A DNA stretch of 64,000 nucleotides from Agarivorans sp050870875 (GCF_050870875.2 NZ_CP194041.2:2418001-2482000), one strand, 5' to 3'. Positions 53,890 through 63,039 are shown, counted from the stretch's first letter. The notes: generated from the letters alone by a model not told the origin. A program made the numbers and translations.

Positions 53890-56538
53890 TTAGTGAGTTG
53901 CACAACGAGCGCGAGTACAAAGATCCATTAAACCACGTAGGTCACGGCGATTAATCTGGCCATCGTGATTGAAGTCGTAAGCTAAGTCGCTTATCAAAGC
54001 CGAGCGGATCGCTTGATAAAACAAAGATACATCCAATGAATCAATATCAAGATCTCCATCAAAGTCCCCAATCAATTCCTGAGGTTTAAAACTCAAAGCA
54101 ACAATCACGGGGTCATGGTCTGACGCTCGGTAGGCGTCAGCGTACTTTGGCAAATCGCCGCTGTACTCGGATGAATATTCAAATAAGCTCGACTCAACGG
54201 CGTTAATGTTCCATTCGGCAGCATCTACCAGATGTGATATCAAACTAGGAGACGCCAATATGTAATCTAAGGTGCCGACTTCATCATTGTAAGAGTAGCC
54301 ATAGGCGTTTGGATGGAATGCTTTTACCACATTGGTGTATCCATAGGATTTGGTGATAACAGCCCCCTCATCACCGTGTAATGGGGTCTCTCCCACATAA
54401 GTGCTACGAGCAGTCTTCACTTCGTAGTCGGTTGGTAAATGAGCGATATCGGTTAATACGCTAATTGGATCTTCAGCCGCGTATGAGTTTAAATCGCCAA
54501 TAATGAGCTTGTGTCCTGACACCGCCATTAAGCTTTCACCCAGTTGATAAGCAGCCGATACTCTTAGATTCTCACATGAGCCTTGACGGTTTGGATCTTG
54601 TCCTTGTTGTATTGCCACGTCTTCCCAGCAGGTTGAGCCCTTTGACTTGAAGTGATTGACTGCAACCGTCAGCGTTTGGTCGCTGCCATTAATGCTAAAA
54701 GTCGGAGTGATCGCATCGCGCTGGTAGTTATTACCATCTTCATCGCCTACAGCAGGCGCATGTTGTTCTGGCATTTGCAGTACCTGCATTTGCTTCAGAG
54801 TCACCTTCGCGGGTTTATAAATCACTTGATTGGTGATTGCATCGCTGCCGACTTGTTCAAGCTCTCCGTCCCAAGCAATCTGGTATTGATCCGCTAGCGG
54901 TAATTCAGCATTTAGCTGGCTAACCAGATCAACAATGGCTGAGTTAGCCCCAAAGCCATTGTTCTCTATCTCCATTAAACCGACAATATCTGCGTTCATC
55001 GCTTTAAGTGCCGCCACTATCTTATCGGCCTGCATTTCAAACTCTACCAGTGTCGTTGCGCCCCGGTTTTGCCCTTTAGGGTTAGCTGCTCCACCAAATG
55101 GTGAATTAAAGTAATTCAGCACATTGAAGGTTGCCACCTGTAGGTCCCCTTTGGTGAGTTCAGGCGTATTAGTACGGTCATTCTCTTCATGAATAAAGCT
55201 ATCTGTGTGAGCTTGGTTGGTCACATATAAGCGATATTCTGCATATGAATATCCCAGCACACCGTGAAGGCCGTCCACTAAGTCGCCAATTCGAATGTAA
55301 TCCTCGGTCGAGCCGTTTTGATCAATGTCAGTAACACCAAACTCAGGATACCAAGGCACAACGCCATTGCTTGCTTTTTCAAAACTTTCGATAACGATTC
55401 GTTGGTCTTTATTATTAGCCAATTGCTGCTCTGCAGGGCTATCAATCACATCATCGTAAGTAACTGGCGTATTCAACTGATTAGGATGGAAGTTGACTCG
55501 TTGATGAGCGACTACCATATTGTTGCGGTAAGCACTGTAATCAAAGCCGTAAGTTCGAGTGACTCGCAGATCAGATGTTTTCTCTAATGATACGAGCATG
55601 CCTTCGTAGCGTTCTAAGGTCTCACGGAAACTCTCATCTGAACTCAGGGTTTGTAGCGGCGTTGCTTCAATTGATTCCCCAGAAGAAACTCGTTCTACTT
55701 GAGATCCTAATAAAGTCGTCCAACCATAGTTTTCATTCACCTTACCAATCACCACCACTTTATCGCCAACATTCAAGCCGGCTAAATCTGCGTAGTCAAC
55801 AAACAGACCGTCTGAGGTTAGTGGGTTGTTGTCACCTTGTTGGTCTTGGATAAAAAAGCCTTGGTTAATGTCGTTACCAAGCGCTTTGTTTTGGATCGCA
55901 GTGATCACACCTTCAGTTTGATAATTTTCAGTTGATAGATAACCGGAATCAATTAATGGCGAAAACCAAGAGTCGCCTTGGATATCCATAATAGTCACTT
56001 CGCTTGCTTCTACAGCTGGGCTATTTCCATCAGCCAGCTGCCCTAAATCAGAACTATCGTTTTTGCGGCGAACTTCCCATTGCGCCAGATTAAACGCTGT
56101 ACTAGGTGTGTAGTCGATACGCACTAGTGTTTGATCTTTCCCAAAATTAATGTCACCCATAACACCAATGATGTCGACGATGGTATCGTTTAAAAATAGC
56201 GCGATAGGATCATCGCCATTAAAGTTAATAACATTAGCGTCTGACTGATCTGTCACTAGCTGAATATCGCTGTTTGCACTGGGGTGAGACAGTACAAATA
56301 CAGAATGAGGCGCGATAGTCACATTATCGAGAGCCATTGATTGCCCCCAAGTATCTCGACCATTGGTTGCTTTTTTTAGACTATAACCGTTGAGGGTTAT
56401 TGCATTCTCTGAATCATTGGCAATTTCAATCGCCTTGTTATACGAGCTACCTTCAATGTACTCCGACAAGAAGATTGTCGATTGCGCCTGCGGTGCCAGC
56501 AATGTGGCCACCGTAGCCGCAAGAATATTCATTTTCAT
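53890..56538 (-). CDS. ExeM-like extracellular nuclease/phosphatase with dockerin tail
   Basis: An 882-residue secreted enzyme. Order: signal peptide (NILAATVATLLAPQAQS), lamin-tail domain (IFLSEYIEGSSYNKAIEI to about 170), an OB-type NucH region (about 205-450), an endonuclease/exonuclease/phosphatase domain (LQVATFNVLNYF near 460, GLMEIENNG, VNHFKSKG, IGDLNSYA, LDYILASP, ASDHDPVIV near 815), then a dockerin-like tail. The tail has D-x-D-x-D...D loops DFDGDLDIDSLD and DFNHDGQINRRD, ending CTRARCATH. ATG 56538 is preferred over a TTG two codons earlier. Likely degrades extracellular DNA while held at the surface. Confidence 0.88.
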   Translation of the reverse strand: MKMNILAATVATLLAPQAQSTIFLSEYIEGSSYNKAIEIANDSENAITLNGYSLKKATNGRDTWGQSMALDNVTIAPHSVFVLSHPSANSDIQLVTDQSDANVINFNGDDPIALFLNDTIVDIIGVMGDINFGKDQTLVRIDYTPSTAFNLAQWEVRRKNDSSDLGQLADGNSPAVEASEVTIMDIQGDSWFSPLIDSGYLSTENYQTEGVITAIQNKALGNDINQGFFIQDQQGDNNPLTSDGLFVDYADLAGLNVGDKVVVIGKVNENYGWTTLLGSQVERVSSGESIEATPLQTLSSDESFRETLERYEGMLVSLEKTSDLRVTRTYGFDYSAYRNNMVVAHQRVNFHPNQLNTPVTYDDVIDSPAEQQLANNKDQRIVIESFEKASNGVVPWYPEFGVTDIDQNGSTEDYIRIGDLVDGLHGVLGYSYAEYRLYVTNQAHTDSFIHEENDRTNTPELTKGDLQVATFNVLNYFNSPFGGAANPKGQNRGATTLVEFEMQADKIVAALKAMNADIVGLMEIENNGFGANSAIVDLVSQLNAELPLADQYQIAWDGELEQVGSDAITNQVIYKPAKVTLKQMQVLQMPEQHAPAVGDEDGNNYQRDAITPTFSINGSDQTLTVAVNHFKSKGSTCWEDVAIQQGQDPNRQGSCENLRVSAAYQLGESLMAVSGHKLIIGDLNSYAAEDPISVLTDIAHLPTDYEVKTARSTYVGETPLHGDEGAVITKSYGYTNVVKAFHPNAYGYSYNDEVGTLDYILASPSLISHLVDAAEWNINAVESSLFEYSSEYSGDLPKYADAYRASDHDPVIVALSFKPQELIGDFDGDLDIDSLDVSLFYQAIRSALISDLAYDFNHDGQINRRDLRGLMDLCTRARCATH

Positions 56539-57239
56539 AGTCAATCCATTTTCTATTGGTTAAAAACATGCACAAAAATTCAAGGAAACCGCGTCAGCTA
56601 AAAGCAAGTGCATTTTCCTTGGATAAATAGTGGTGAGGCCTAGCATTAAGGATGTTTTGTTGCATTGATTAGGGATTCGGCTTCTGCCGTGACCAACGAA
56701 ACTGAGAAATATCGCGCAGAAGGGCACAGCAATTAGATTTGCGTGATAATTCATTTCAAACTCCATTTTGAACGAATAACTAGGGCTTCTAAATTATGGA
56801 ACGCATAAGATCTGCAACAAATTCAGGGCTTAGCGACGAGGATTAAAATAGAATGATTTTTTGACAGTTGTGTGTCAATCGGGTGAAGTTATTGTCAATA
56901 CTAAGTTTGTATCGTGGATGCATCTAGATGCTGGCAGGCCAATATCTGATTGAAAGCGCAGTATCTCATCGTTTGTTAAATACGCTTAAAAATCTGTGGG
57001 AGTGAGAAAGTGTCTTTAATTTAAAAGCTCGCCACATAGCGAGCTTTTAAGGCTTATAGGTGATTAGGTCTCAGTTTTGTCGTTATTGAGGGGGGGATGT
57101 TTCCGCTTTATTACATCGGGCACCACGGCTAAGCCATGTTGAGTCGCTGATGCGCCTCTGAAGGCTTATCGGCTACTGACTGAACGATGTCTTTCCAAAT
57201 CTGCTGAAAATGACCGCGAAGACACTCGCTTTGCGTGGT
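56539..57239. other. Intergenic region upstream of the ExeM-like gene
   Basis: About 700 bp with no credible gene. A minus-strand frame at 56560-56766 has no recognisable product. It contains one strong orphan hairpin at 57021-57050. Confidence 0.5.
57021..57050. terminator. Orphan strong hairpin
   Basis: A 12-bp perfect stem ttaaaagctcgc/gcgagcttttaa with a 6-base loop, flanked by no gene within 180 bp on either side. It looks like a terminator for an unseen transcript. Confidence 0.5.
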
Positions 57240-57638
57240 TCATTGAATATAGGCGAATGAATGATCAGATGAAGATCCCGATATAACTTGGCAAGATTCC
57301 CAACAACCCGTAATTTTGCCATCCTCAAGTTGGAAATGTGCCAGCACCTCCAGTAATGACTCTGAATTGTCTTGTTTGACAAGATGGACATAATGATGAG
57401 TTAGTACATCAGATCCTTGTTCTGCAATGGCCTTAAACTCTATAGTCAGGCTTTTCGTTTCATTTTTCAGTTTTTTTAAATGTAAATAAAATTCTTCATA
57501 ATTGAGTTGATGTCCATCCGCATATTGGCGGTAGGTCTTTGAAAAAAAACGCTCGACCACCGACAGTTCTATAAGTTCTGAACTAAACAACGTTTTAAAA
57601 ACATGGCGAACTAAATCTCGATTATTTGAATATTTCAT
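57240..57638 (-). CDS. NTF2/SnoaL-like protein
   Basis: A 132-residue single-domain protein with SnoaL-like features: N-terminal helix with FFSKTYRQYADG, and strands HHYVHLVKQDN and EVLAHFQLEDGKITGCWE. The fold covers many enzymes and binding proteins, so no reaction can be given. ATG 57638 is taken; four more in-frame residues are possible. It is divergent from the AraC regulator and is a likely target of it. Confidence 0.7.
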   Translation of the reverse strand: MKYSNNRDLVRHVFKTLFSSELIELSVVERFFSKTYRQYADGHQLNYEEFYLHLKKLKNETKSLTIEFKAIAEQGSDVLTHHYVHLVKQDNSESLLEVLAHFQLEDGKITGCWESCQVISGSSSDHSFAYIQ

Positions 57639-57736
57639 GCTGGATCTCATTAGAGGGGAATTGAGTGCCTATGCTACCTGCGTATTTAGCGGTATTCTTT
57701 CTACATTAGGACAACTTATATAGAATATAGGCCAAC

Positions 57737-58492
57737 ATGAATCGCATGAAGATCTCCAATATTCAGCATATACACGATCACGAAACTGATTGGCATCGCC
57801 ACGCCAGAGGCCAGTTATTCTGGGTGACTAAAGGTATACTTAGCGTGGATACTGTTGAATCCAGTTGGACTTTAGCACCCGGTTGTTTAGGTTGGATCCC
57901 CGCTGAGTGTTCACATCGGGCAAAGGTTATCGTTGGTTGTCAGGGAAAAATACTAAGATTGGATCCAGACGTCATTACGGCTGATAACACGATGGAAAAA
58001 CTAGTAAAAACACCGTTTCTTATACATGCAATATTGCTTCGCTTAACCGCCACAGAGCATTTAGTCATGGAGGGGGCGATGCACCGTTTACTGGGTGTTC
58101 TGTTTGATGAAATATCATCAGCGGAGCGAACTAACTTTGAGCTTCCAATGCCTCGTGATAAACGATTAACAAAGTTAGCCGCTTATTTATTGTCTACTCC
58201 CGATGCTCCTTTCTCAAAAGCAATGCTCGAAAAAAGATTTGCCTTAAGTGGGCGTTCAATTTCTCGCTTGTTTATGCAACAAACTGGGATCACTTTTAAG
58301 CAATGGAGAGCATTAGCAAAATTACAGCATGCGCTTCGTTTACTTGAGAGTCCGTTATCGATTAGCGATATCGCCTTATCTTGTGGCTACAGTAGTACCA
58401 GTAGTTTCATATATGCATTCAAACAACATCTTGGTGAGACACCGAATTATTATAGGAAGGGCCAATTGAGTGGCAGGCTTAACCAATCATAA
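57737..58492 (+). CDS. AraC-family transcriptional regulator
   Basis: A 251-residue regulator with an N-terminal cupin (HDHETDWHRHARGQLFWVTKG, ends PAECSHRAKV) and a C-terminal double HTH: KAMLEKRFALSGRSISRLFMQQTG near 165 and ISDIALSCGYSSTSSFIYAFKQHLGETPNYYRK near 205. It probably controls the divergent NTF2-like gene; control of the flanking enzyme genes is speculative. The small molecule it senses is unknown. Confidence 0.88.
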   Translation: MNRMKISNIQHIHDHETDWHRHARGQLFWVTKGILSVDTVESSWTLAPGCLGWIPAECSHRAKVIVGCQGKILRLDPDVITADNTMEKLVKTPFLIHAILLRLTATEHLVMEGAMHRLLGVLFDEISSAERTNFELPMPRDKRLTKLAAYLLSTPDAPFSKAMLEKRFALSGRSISRLFMQQTGITFKQWRALAKLQHALRLLESPLSISDIALSCGYSSTSSFIYAFKQHLGETPNYYRKGQLSGRLNQS

Positions 58493-58582
58493 GGCAGTGC
58501 AGTGATGTAATTGAGAAGGCATTTAGTAAATTTAATGATTCTGGATAGCTGTTGTATTGATGGACACTCGATATACAAAATA

Positions 58583-58610
58583 AAAAGCCCAAGCTGGTGC
58601 TTGGGCTTTT
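58583..58610 (-). terminator. Terminator after cohesin-like gene B
   Basis: Same hairpin as copy A; one base in the loop side changes gcct to gctt and extends the stem by one pair. Confidence 0.8.
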
Positions 58611-58622
58611 AACTTGGTGAAC

Positions 58623-59150
58623 TTAAGCTGGAAGTGAAGCGTGAGCTTTTCGCCTAAATCCCATCACGCCAAGCCCCATCAGCAACATCGCCAGTGACGC
58701 TGGTTCTGATACTTGAGGCGTGTTGGCGATTTGGTCACCAAATGAATCTGCGATATAGACGTTGATTAACTCAAATGATTGGGCTGAAAAAGCCGACTGA
58801 GCGGTAAAGCTCGCACTGGCTAGTTCAAACACGCCAACCGGAACGTCTAGGCTATCAAACCATAGGCTGTAAACACTTAGTGTATTACTGGCTGATAAGA
58901 ACGCATCGGTTACCATTGCCCACTGAGTGTTTAAGACATTAAATCCGCTGTCTTGGTAGCTGGCCAAGGTCTCATCAAAGCGCAGACCAAAATCTAGTTC
59001 GGCGATATCTGCTGCCGAATTATCAACCATCATACGTACATCCACTAAGTCACCAGCGGCATATTGACTGGCATTTGTTTCCAGTGAGATAAACGCTGCA
59101 TTGGCTTGTAATGTGAACAATGTTGCAAGCAGTGTGATTATATATTTCAT
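58623..59150 (-). CDS. Cohesin-like PEP-CTERM protein, copy B
   Basis: A 175-residue near copy of the protein at 53351-53878, differing by Thr to Ala at SQYAAGD and Glu to Gln at SAQSFEL. Same signal peptide, cohesin-like domain and PEP-CTERM tail. It starts 11 bases after the GH43 enzyme stop and should be cotranscribed with it. Confidence 0.75.
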   Translation of the reverse strand: MKYIITLLATLFTLQANAAFISLETNASQYAAGDLVDVRMMVDNSAADIAELDFGLRFDETLASYQDSGFNVLNTQWAMVTDAFLSASNTLSVYSLWFDSLDVPVGVFELASASFTAQSAFSAQSFELINVYIADSFGDQIANTPQVSEPASLAMLLMGLGVMGFRRKAHASLPA

Positions 59151-59161
59151 CGGTAATTCCC

Positions 59162-61978
59162 TTAGTGAGTTGCACAACGAGCGCGAGTACAAAGATCCAT
59201 TAAACCACGTAGGTCACGGCGATTAATCTGGCCATCATGATTGAAGTCGTAAGCTAAGTCGCTTATCGAAGCCGAGCGGATCGCTTGATAAAACAAAGAT
59301 ACATCTAATGAATCAATATCAAAATCTCCATCAAAATCGCCAATCATTTGCTTACCCCATTTATTGAGGATCGCCCGATACTCTTTTGCGGTGACTGGTA
59401 ACACGGTTCCGTGGCGTGGTCGCGACGGTAAAGTGTAATCCTTGGCTAAGCTCCAGTTACCACTGGATAGGTCGGTTGTTTCAAAGGGAATGTAACCACG
59501 GCCACCAAATTCATCGATAAACAAGTACCACTTCTGCTCGGTATTGGATTTAAATACTAAGGGACCTTCACCTTGGCTCATATCCCCTTTACCAATACAC
59601 TCACTTTGGAAATCCCAATTATCGTTATTAAGAGTCGTTGATGTTTCCGAAAGAATGAACTTACCACAGGCCGACTCCGACGCTGAGCGCTCGTCTTTAG
59701 TAAACCGGTAATAAACATCATCATGTTTGATCAAGGTTGAATCGATAGTGGAGTAGCCTTCATCGACCCATACCTGAGCGTCACTAAAGTTCACAAAGTC
59801 ACGGGTGAGGGCATACATCATTTTATTGTAGGTACCATTGGAATGGCTGGCGTCGTTATATATTTTAGAGGCCCAAAAAACCACGTACGCATTTCGCTCG
59901 GGATCCCAAAAGGCTTCTGGTGCCCAGGTATTACCAGCAGTGTCTGGTGAGACTTGCACCAGGCGTGCATCACTCCAGTTCACCAAATCGTTAGATTCCC
60001 AAACGAGTAGCGAACGAGACCCCCAAGTTTGAGAGCGTCCCCAATCCCAATTACCGTAGATTTTCAGATCGGTTGCAATCATGAAGAACTTATCGCCTTC
60101 GGGGGAGCGAATAATAAATGGATCGCGAGCTCCTTTTTCTCCTAATGTGGTGGATAGTACTGGCTGTTCGCTATTTAAAGTTTGCCAATCGAGCGGGTTG
60201 TTACCATTAGACAGGGCGAAATAAACCTGCTCTCCATCGGCTGTTCCTTCACCAGTAAAGTAGCTGAACATATACGCTTCGAAATCGTCTAATGTGGTGA
60301 GTGGCGGTACGGTCGCAATAAAGGTTTTGGTAGCCGACTCTTCGCCTTTAGTTATCGTAGCTGTTAATGTCACGGTTTGAACTAAACCGCAGAGCTTGTT
60401 ACGCGGTTCGGCAACACAGACCGGAGCCCGTGTGACGAGACCATCGGGGGTAATCACATCGGTATTATCTGATGACCAAGAAATGTTGGTTTCATATTTA
60501 CCCTGGGTTGCGAGAAATATATGTCCACGCACATCATCAACATTAACGATTGCTAACGCTTCGCTATCAGCCGCGACAGACTCGGCATCATCGAGCTGAA
60601 TTTCAGCAAGCGCTTGTTCTGCGGTAGTGGCTATCACGCTGGCGCTTAGAGCCCCATTCCAAATTTGGAAGTCGTCAAAGCGACCATGTAAGAAGTTATC
60701 GCCGCTGTAAAGTGACCGACCGAGGAAATTGGCAAGGGTGGTCCCATCACCGATGTCGGCAGGTGTGATTGTGATATTGGTGTTGCGCGCAACTTCTACG
60801 CCGTCTAAGTACACAATCCCAATACTGCCTTTTAAGCTATAAGCTAAATGATGCCATTCGCCCCGACTCAAATTACTACCAGAAGTCCCGGTATTTTGCT
60901 CACAAGACCAATGACAAGTTGACAGGGTGGTTCGGTAATAGTTACCCGTAGTGAACAGATATCCGTTACCATTACTCCCCGAAGTATTTCCTAAACCATA
61001 AATGAAATAGGGAGATGGCTGGTCGTTTTCGATAAAGACCTTAGTCATCACCGTGATTTCATCGAGGCCCGCCATTAAGTTATCGGGCAGATCGATATAA
61101 GCATCTTTACCGTCTAGTTCTGCAACGTCGCCGTCTAAAGTAACCCCTCCTTCAACGGTTCCATGGTGGTTGTTACCGGAAGCATCGGTGATCACACTTG
61201 AGGTTGGTGCGTCATCGAAGGGATACCACAGCACCAGTTGCGGTACCGTTGCGGCTATTTCTTCCGGACTTAAGGCACCGTTCCAGATTTGGAAATCCGC
61301 AAAATCACCATAGAAGTAATTATCGGCACTATACAGCGAGCGTCCCAAGAAGTTATCTAAGGTGATACCGTCGCCAATGGTGCCTGGCATGAGAGTGATA
61401 GCATCGTTTCGAGCGACTTCAACCCCATTCAAATATAAAATGCCGAGGTTATTGTCTTGGGTATAAGCAATGTGTTGCCAAGAACCCCTTGGTAAATTAG
61501 CACTCGCAGTTGCGGTACTTTGTTCGCAACTCCAGTGACAGCTAGACAGCGTGGTACGGTAATGATTGCCGGTGGTGAACAAATAACCATCACCATATGC
61601 GCCAGAAATATTGCCTAATCCATAAATAAAATACGGAGAAGGCTGACTGTTCTCGATAAAAATTTCAGCGGTAATCGAAATCGCGTTTAAGCTTGTGAGT
61701 AAATTGTCTGGCAGGTCGATATAACCGTCTATGCCATCAAAATGCGCGGCTCCGCCAGTGAGCGTGACGCCGCCAATAATGTCAGCATCATAGCCATGAC
61801 CAGAGGCATCAGACAGAGTAGTTGAACCGGCAGGATCGTCAAACGGATACCACAATATTTGCTCAGCTGCATTGGCTGCATATGAAGCACTTAGCAGGGA
61901 TACCGCTATACCGACTGACCGCATAATATTGCAGGGTCGCCATCGGCTAACATGTGGTAAGTTCAGTTGTATTTTCAT
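59162..61978 (-). CDS. Secreted GH43 glycosidase with two LamG domains and dockerin tail
   Basis: A 938-residue protein: long signal peptide (helix MRSVGIAVSLLSASYAANA), two tandem LamG/concanavalin-like domains (about 40-245 and 248-450) that are internal duplicates (ILWYPFDDP and VLWYPFDDA), an Ig-like domain (about 455-555), a five-bladed GH43 catalytic domain (about 560-870), and the dockerin-like tail (about 878-938). GH43 catalytic residues fit ARDPFII (base Asp), TIDSTLIKH (Asp) and GEGPLVF (acid Glu). GH43 enzymes cut arabinan, xylan or galactan side chains; the substrate here is not determined. Confidence 0.88.
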   Translation of the reverse strand: MKIQLNLPHVSRWRPCNIMRSVGIAVSLLSASYAANAAEQILWYPFDDPAGSTTLSDASGHGYDADIIGGVTLTGGAAHFDGIDGYIDLPDNLLTSLNAISITAEIFIENSQPSPYFIYGLGNISGAYGDGYLFTTGNHYRTTLSSCHWSCEQSTATASANLPRGSWQHIAYTQDNNLGILYLNGVEVARNDAITLMPGTIGDGITLDNFLGRSLYSADNYFYGDFADFQIWNGALSPEEIAATVPQLVLWYPFDDAPTSSVITDASGNNHHGTVEGGVTLDGDVAELDGKDAYIDLPDNLMAGLDEITVMTKVFIENDQPSPYFIYGLGNTSGSNGNGYLFTTGNYYRTTLSTCHWSCEQNTGTSGSNLSRGEWHHLAYSLKGSIGIVYLDGVEVARNTNITITPADIGDGTTLANFLGRSLYSGDNFLHGRFDDFQIWNGALSASVIATTAEQALAEIQLDDAESVAADSEALAIVNVDDVRGHIFLATQGKYETNISWSSDNTDVITPDGLVTRAPVCVAEPRNKLCGLVQTVTLTATITKGEESATKTFIATVPPLTTLDDFEAYMFSYFTGEGTADGEQVYFALSNGNNPLDWQTLNSEQPVLSTTLGEKGARDPFIIRSPEGDKFFMIATDLKIYGNWDWGRSQTWGSRSLLVWESNDLVNWSDARLVQVSPDTAGNTWAPEAFWDPERNAYVVFWASKIYNDASHSNGTYNKMMYALTRDFVNFSDAQVWVDEGYSTIDSTLIKHDDVYYRFTKDERSASESACGKFILSETSTTLNNDNWDFQSECIGKGDMSQGEGPLVFKSNTEQKWYLFIDEFGGRGYIPFETTDLSSGNWSLAKDYTLPSRPRHGTVLPVTAKEYRAILNKWGKQMIGDFDGDFDIDSLDVSLFYQAIRSASISDLAYDFNHDGQINRRDLRGLMDLCTRARCATH

Positions 61979-62393
61979 CTCGTATATTCCTTATACTTAT
62001 TATTTTATTTGTAGAGTTATCAATTACCAACATCAGGGTTTGAGATTGGTAATCTGAAAGACTAGACCAATTCAGAAGGTTTGACCTATTTTTATTTCGA
62101 CTGGTGTATTAAATTAGAATAGACCTCCAAAAATTTAGCCTATTAAGGTAAATCAGTTGCTGATCACCGCTGTGATTTTTTAGTTAACGAAGGTCTCGAA
62201 TAACGTTTGCTGGAAGTGAAAGCAAATGATAATGACAGTCTGAACTGCGCATATTGGTCGCCAGTGCTGCTGTTCATTTAGCAATTGCCCTTGAGTTACC
62301 CTCACAGCCTTAGTCTCAAGACTAAAAAGGGTATTAACCTCAACTTAGCTTGAGGTTTTATCTTTATCCCAAATAACGACGAAGGGATAAAGA
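61979..62393. other. Intergenic region upstream of GH43 gene and small membrane protein
   Basis: 415 bp without a gene. A hairpin aacctcaa/ttgaggtt (62336-62357) followed by ttttatcttt lies 37 bp before the small membrane protein; it could terminate an upstream transcript or act as an attenuator. Confidence 0.45.
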
Positions 62394-62552
62394 ATGCAAA
62401 ATAATTACGTAAAGGAACTTGCCAAGAGAAGTTTTCAAGAAGGTCCGGTAAAAGCGCCTTATAAGAAGCGTAAAGGTTTTAATCAAGGACCGAATATCTT
62501 TATCGGCGTATTCGCCTCGGTGATGTTAAGTGCAGTTGTTTACTTCATTTAA
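62394..62552 (+). CDS. Small single-pass membrane protein (52 aa)
   Basis: An unrecognised 52-residue protein: a basic N-terminal part (VKELAKRSFQEG and PYKKRKGFNQG) followed by one C-terminal hydrophobic helix (IFIGVFASVMLSAVVYFI) ending at the C-terminus, the layout of a tail-anchored inner-membrane protein. GAAGGGA lies 7 bases upstream of the ATG, which supports translation. No family is assigned. Confidence 0.6.
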   Translation: MQNNYVKELAKRSFQEGPVKAPYKKRKGFNQGPNIFIGVFASVMLSAVVYFI

Positions 62553-62816
62553 TATAGAATCAAGTTGCTACGCCAGCCTCAGTCGGTTAATTGTAGCCGC
62601 GACTAATCGCGCTAAACCTTGGTTTCTTCGGGTATGCTTTAAGTAAGGTACCAGTAGGCATTCTATTCATGTAGTACAGGTAAAGGTTGTAGAGTAGGGA
62701 AGGCGAGAGTCTGCACCAAGAGCATGAGAAGAGCATGGACATCCATGATAAAAACTACAGGGACAGTAACAGTGTTAGTGAAGTGAACACCACTGCCATT
62801 ATTTAGTTCTCAGGCG
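62553..62816. other. Non-coding stretch before transposase remnant
   Basis: No gene, repeat or terminator seen. Confidence 0.4.
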
Positions 62817-63039
62817 TTAATCATGCTGATTGGCGGCTCGCGCAATGTGTTCGTTTAAATGGCGCATAAACCAGCTTAAGTCATACAGGCGAGTCCGATA
62901 CACTTCGGCGGCGGTGCTCATAGCTTTTACCGGTTTGTTGGTCTTCGCCACACAGAAACGCCCGTCGAACACAACGGGAAACACAATGATAGTAGGGTGT
63001 ATCCGATAAGCTCACTTGCGAGCGTCTTGACCTAGGCAT
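62817..63039 (-). pseudogene. Decayed Y1 (REP-associated type) transposase
   Basis: The minus strand opens with MPRSRRSQVSLSDTPYYHCV then SRCVRRAFLCGEDQQTGKSYEHRR, the N-terminus of the IS200-like/REP-associated transposase family. The frame then shifts: +1 relative, it continues VYRTRLYDLSWFMRHLNEHIARAANQHD and stops. The HUH-containing centre and the C-terminal part are missing, so it is inactive. Confidence 0.8.

Larger units (their letters stand above)
53309..54073 (-). repeat. 765-bp duplicated cassette, copy A
   Basis: Covers the terminator, the cohesin-like gene and the last about 60 codons of the upstream enzyme gene (dockerin tail). It matches 58581-59345 at a constant 5272-bp offset with only scattered base changes. 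Identity ends abruptly at both sides. Confidence 0.92.
58581..59345 (-). repeat. 765-bp duplicated cassette, copy B
   Basis: Second copy of the dockerin tail, cohesin-like gene and terminator. Protein differences from copy A are two residues of 189 in the extended cohesin frame and two of about 60 in the dockerin. Confidence 0.92.

Noticed and set aside
56560..56766. 68-codon minus-strand frame upstream of the ExeM-like gene
   Set aside because: Hydrophobic N-terminus but no conserved pattern, weak start context, and it sits in the probable 5' leader of the enzyme gene.
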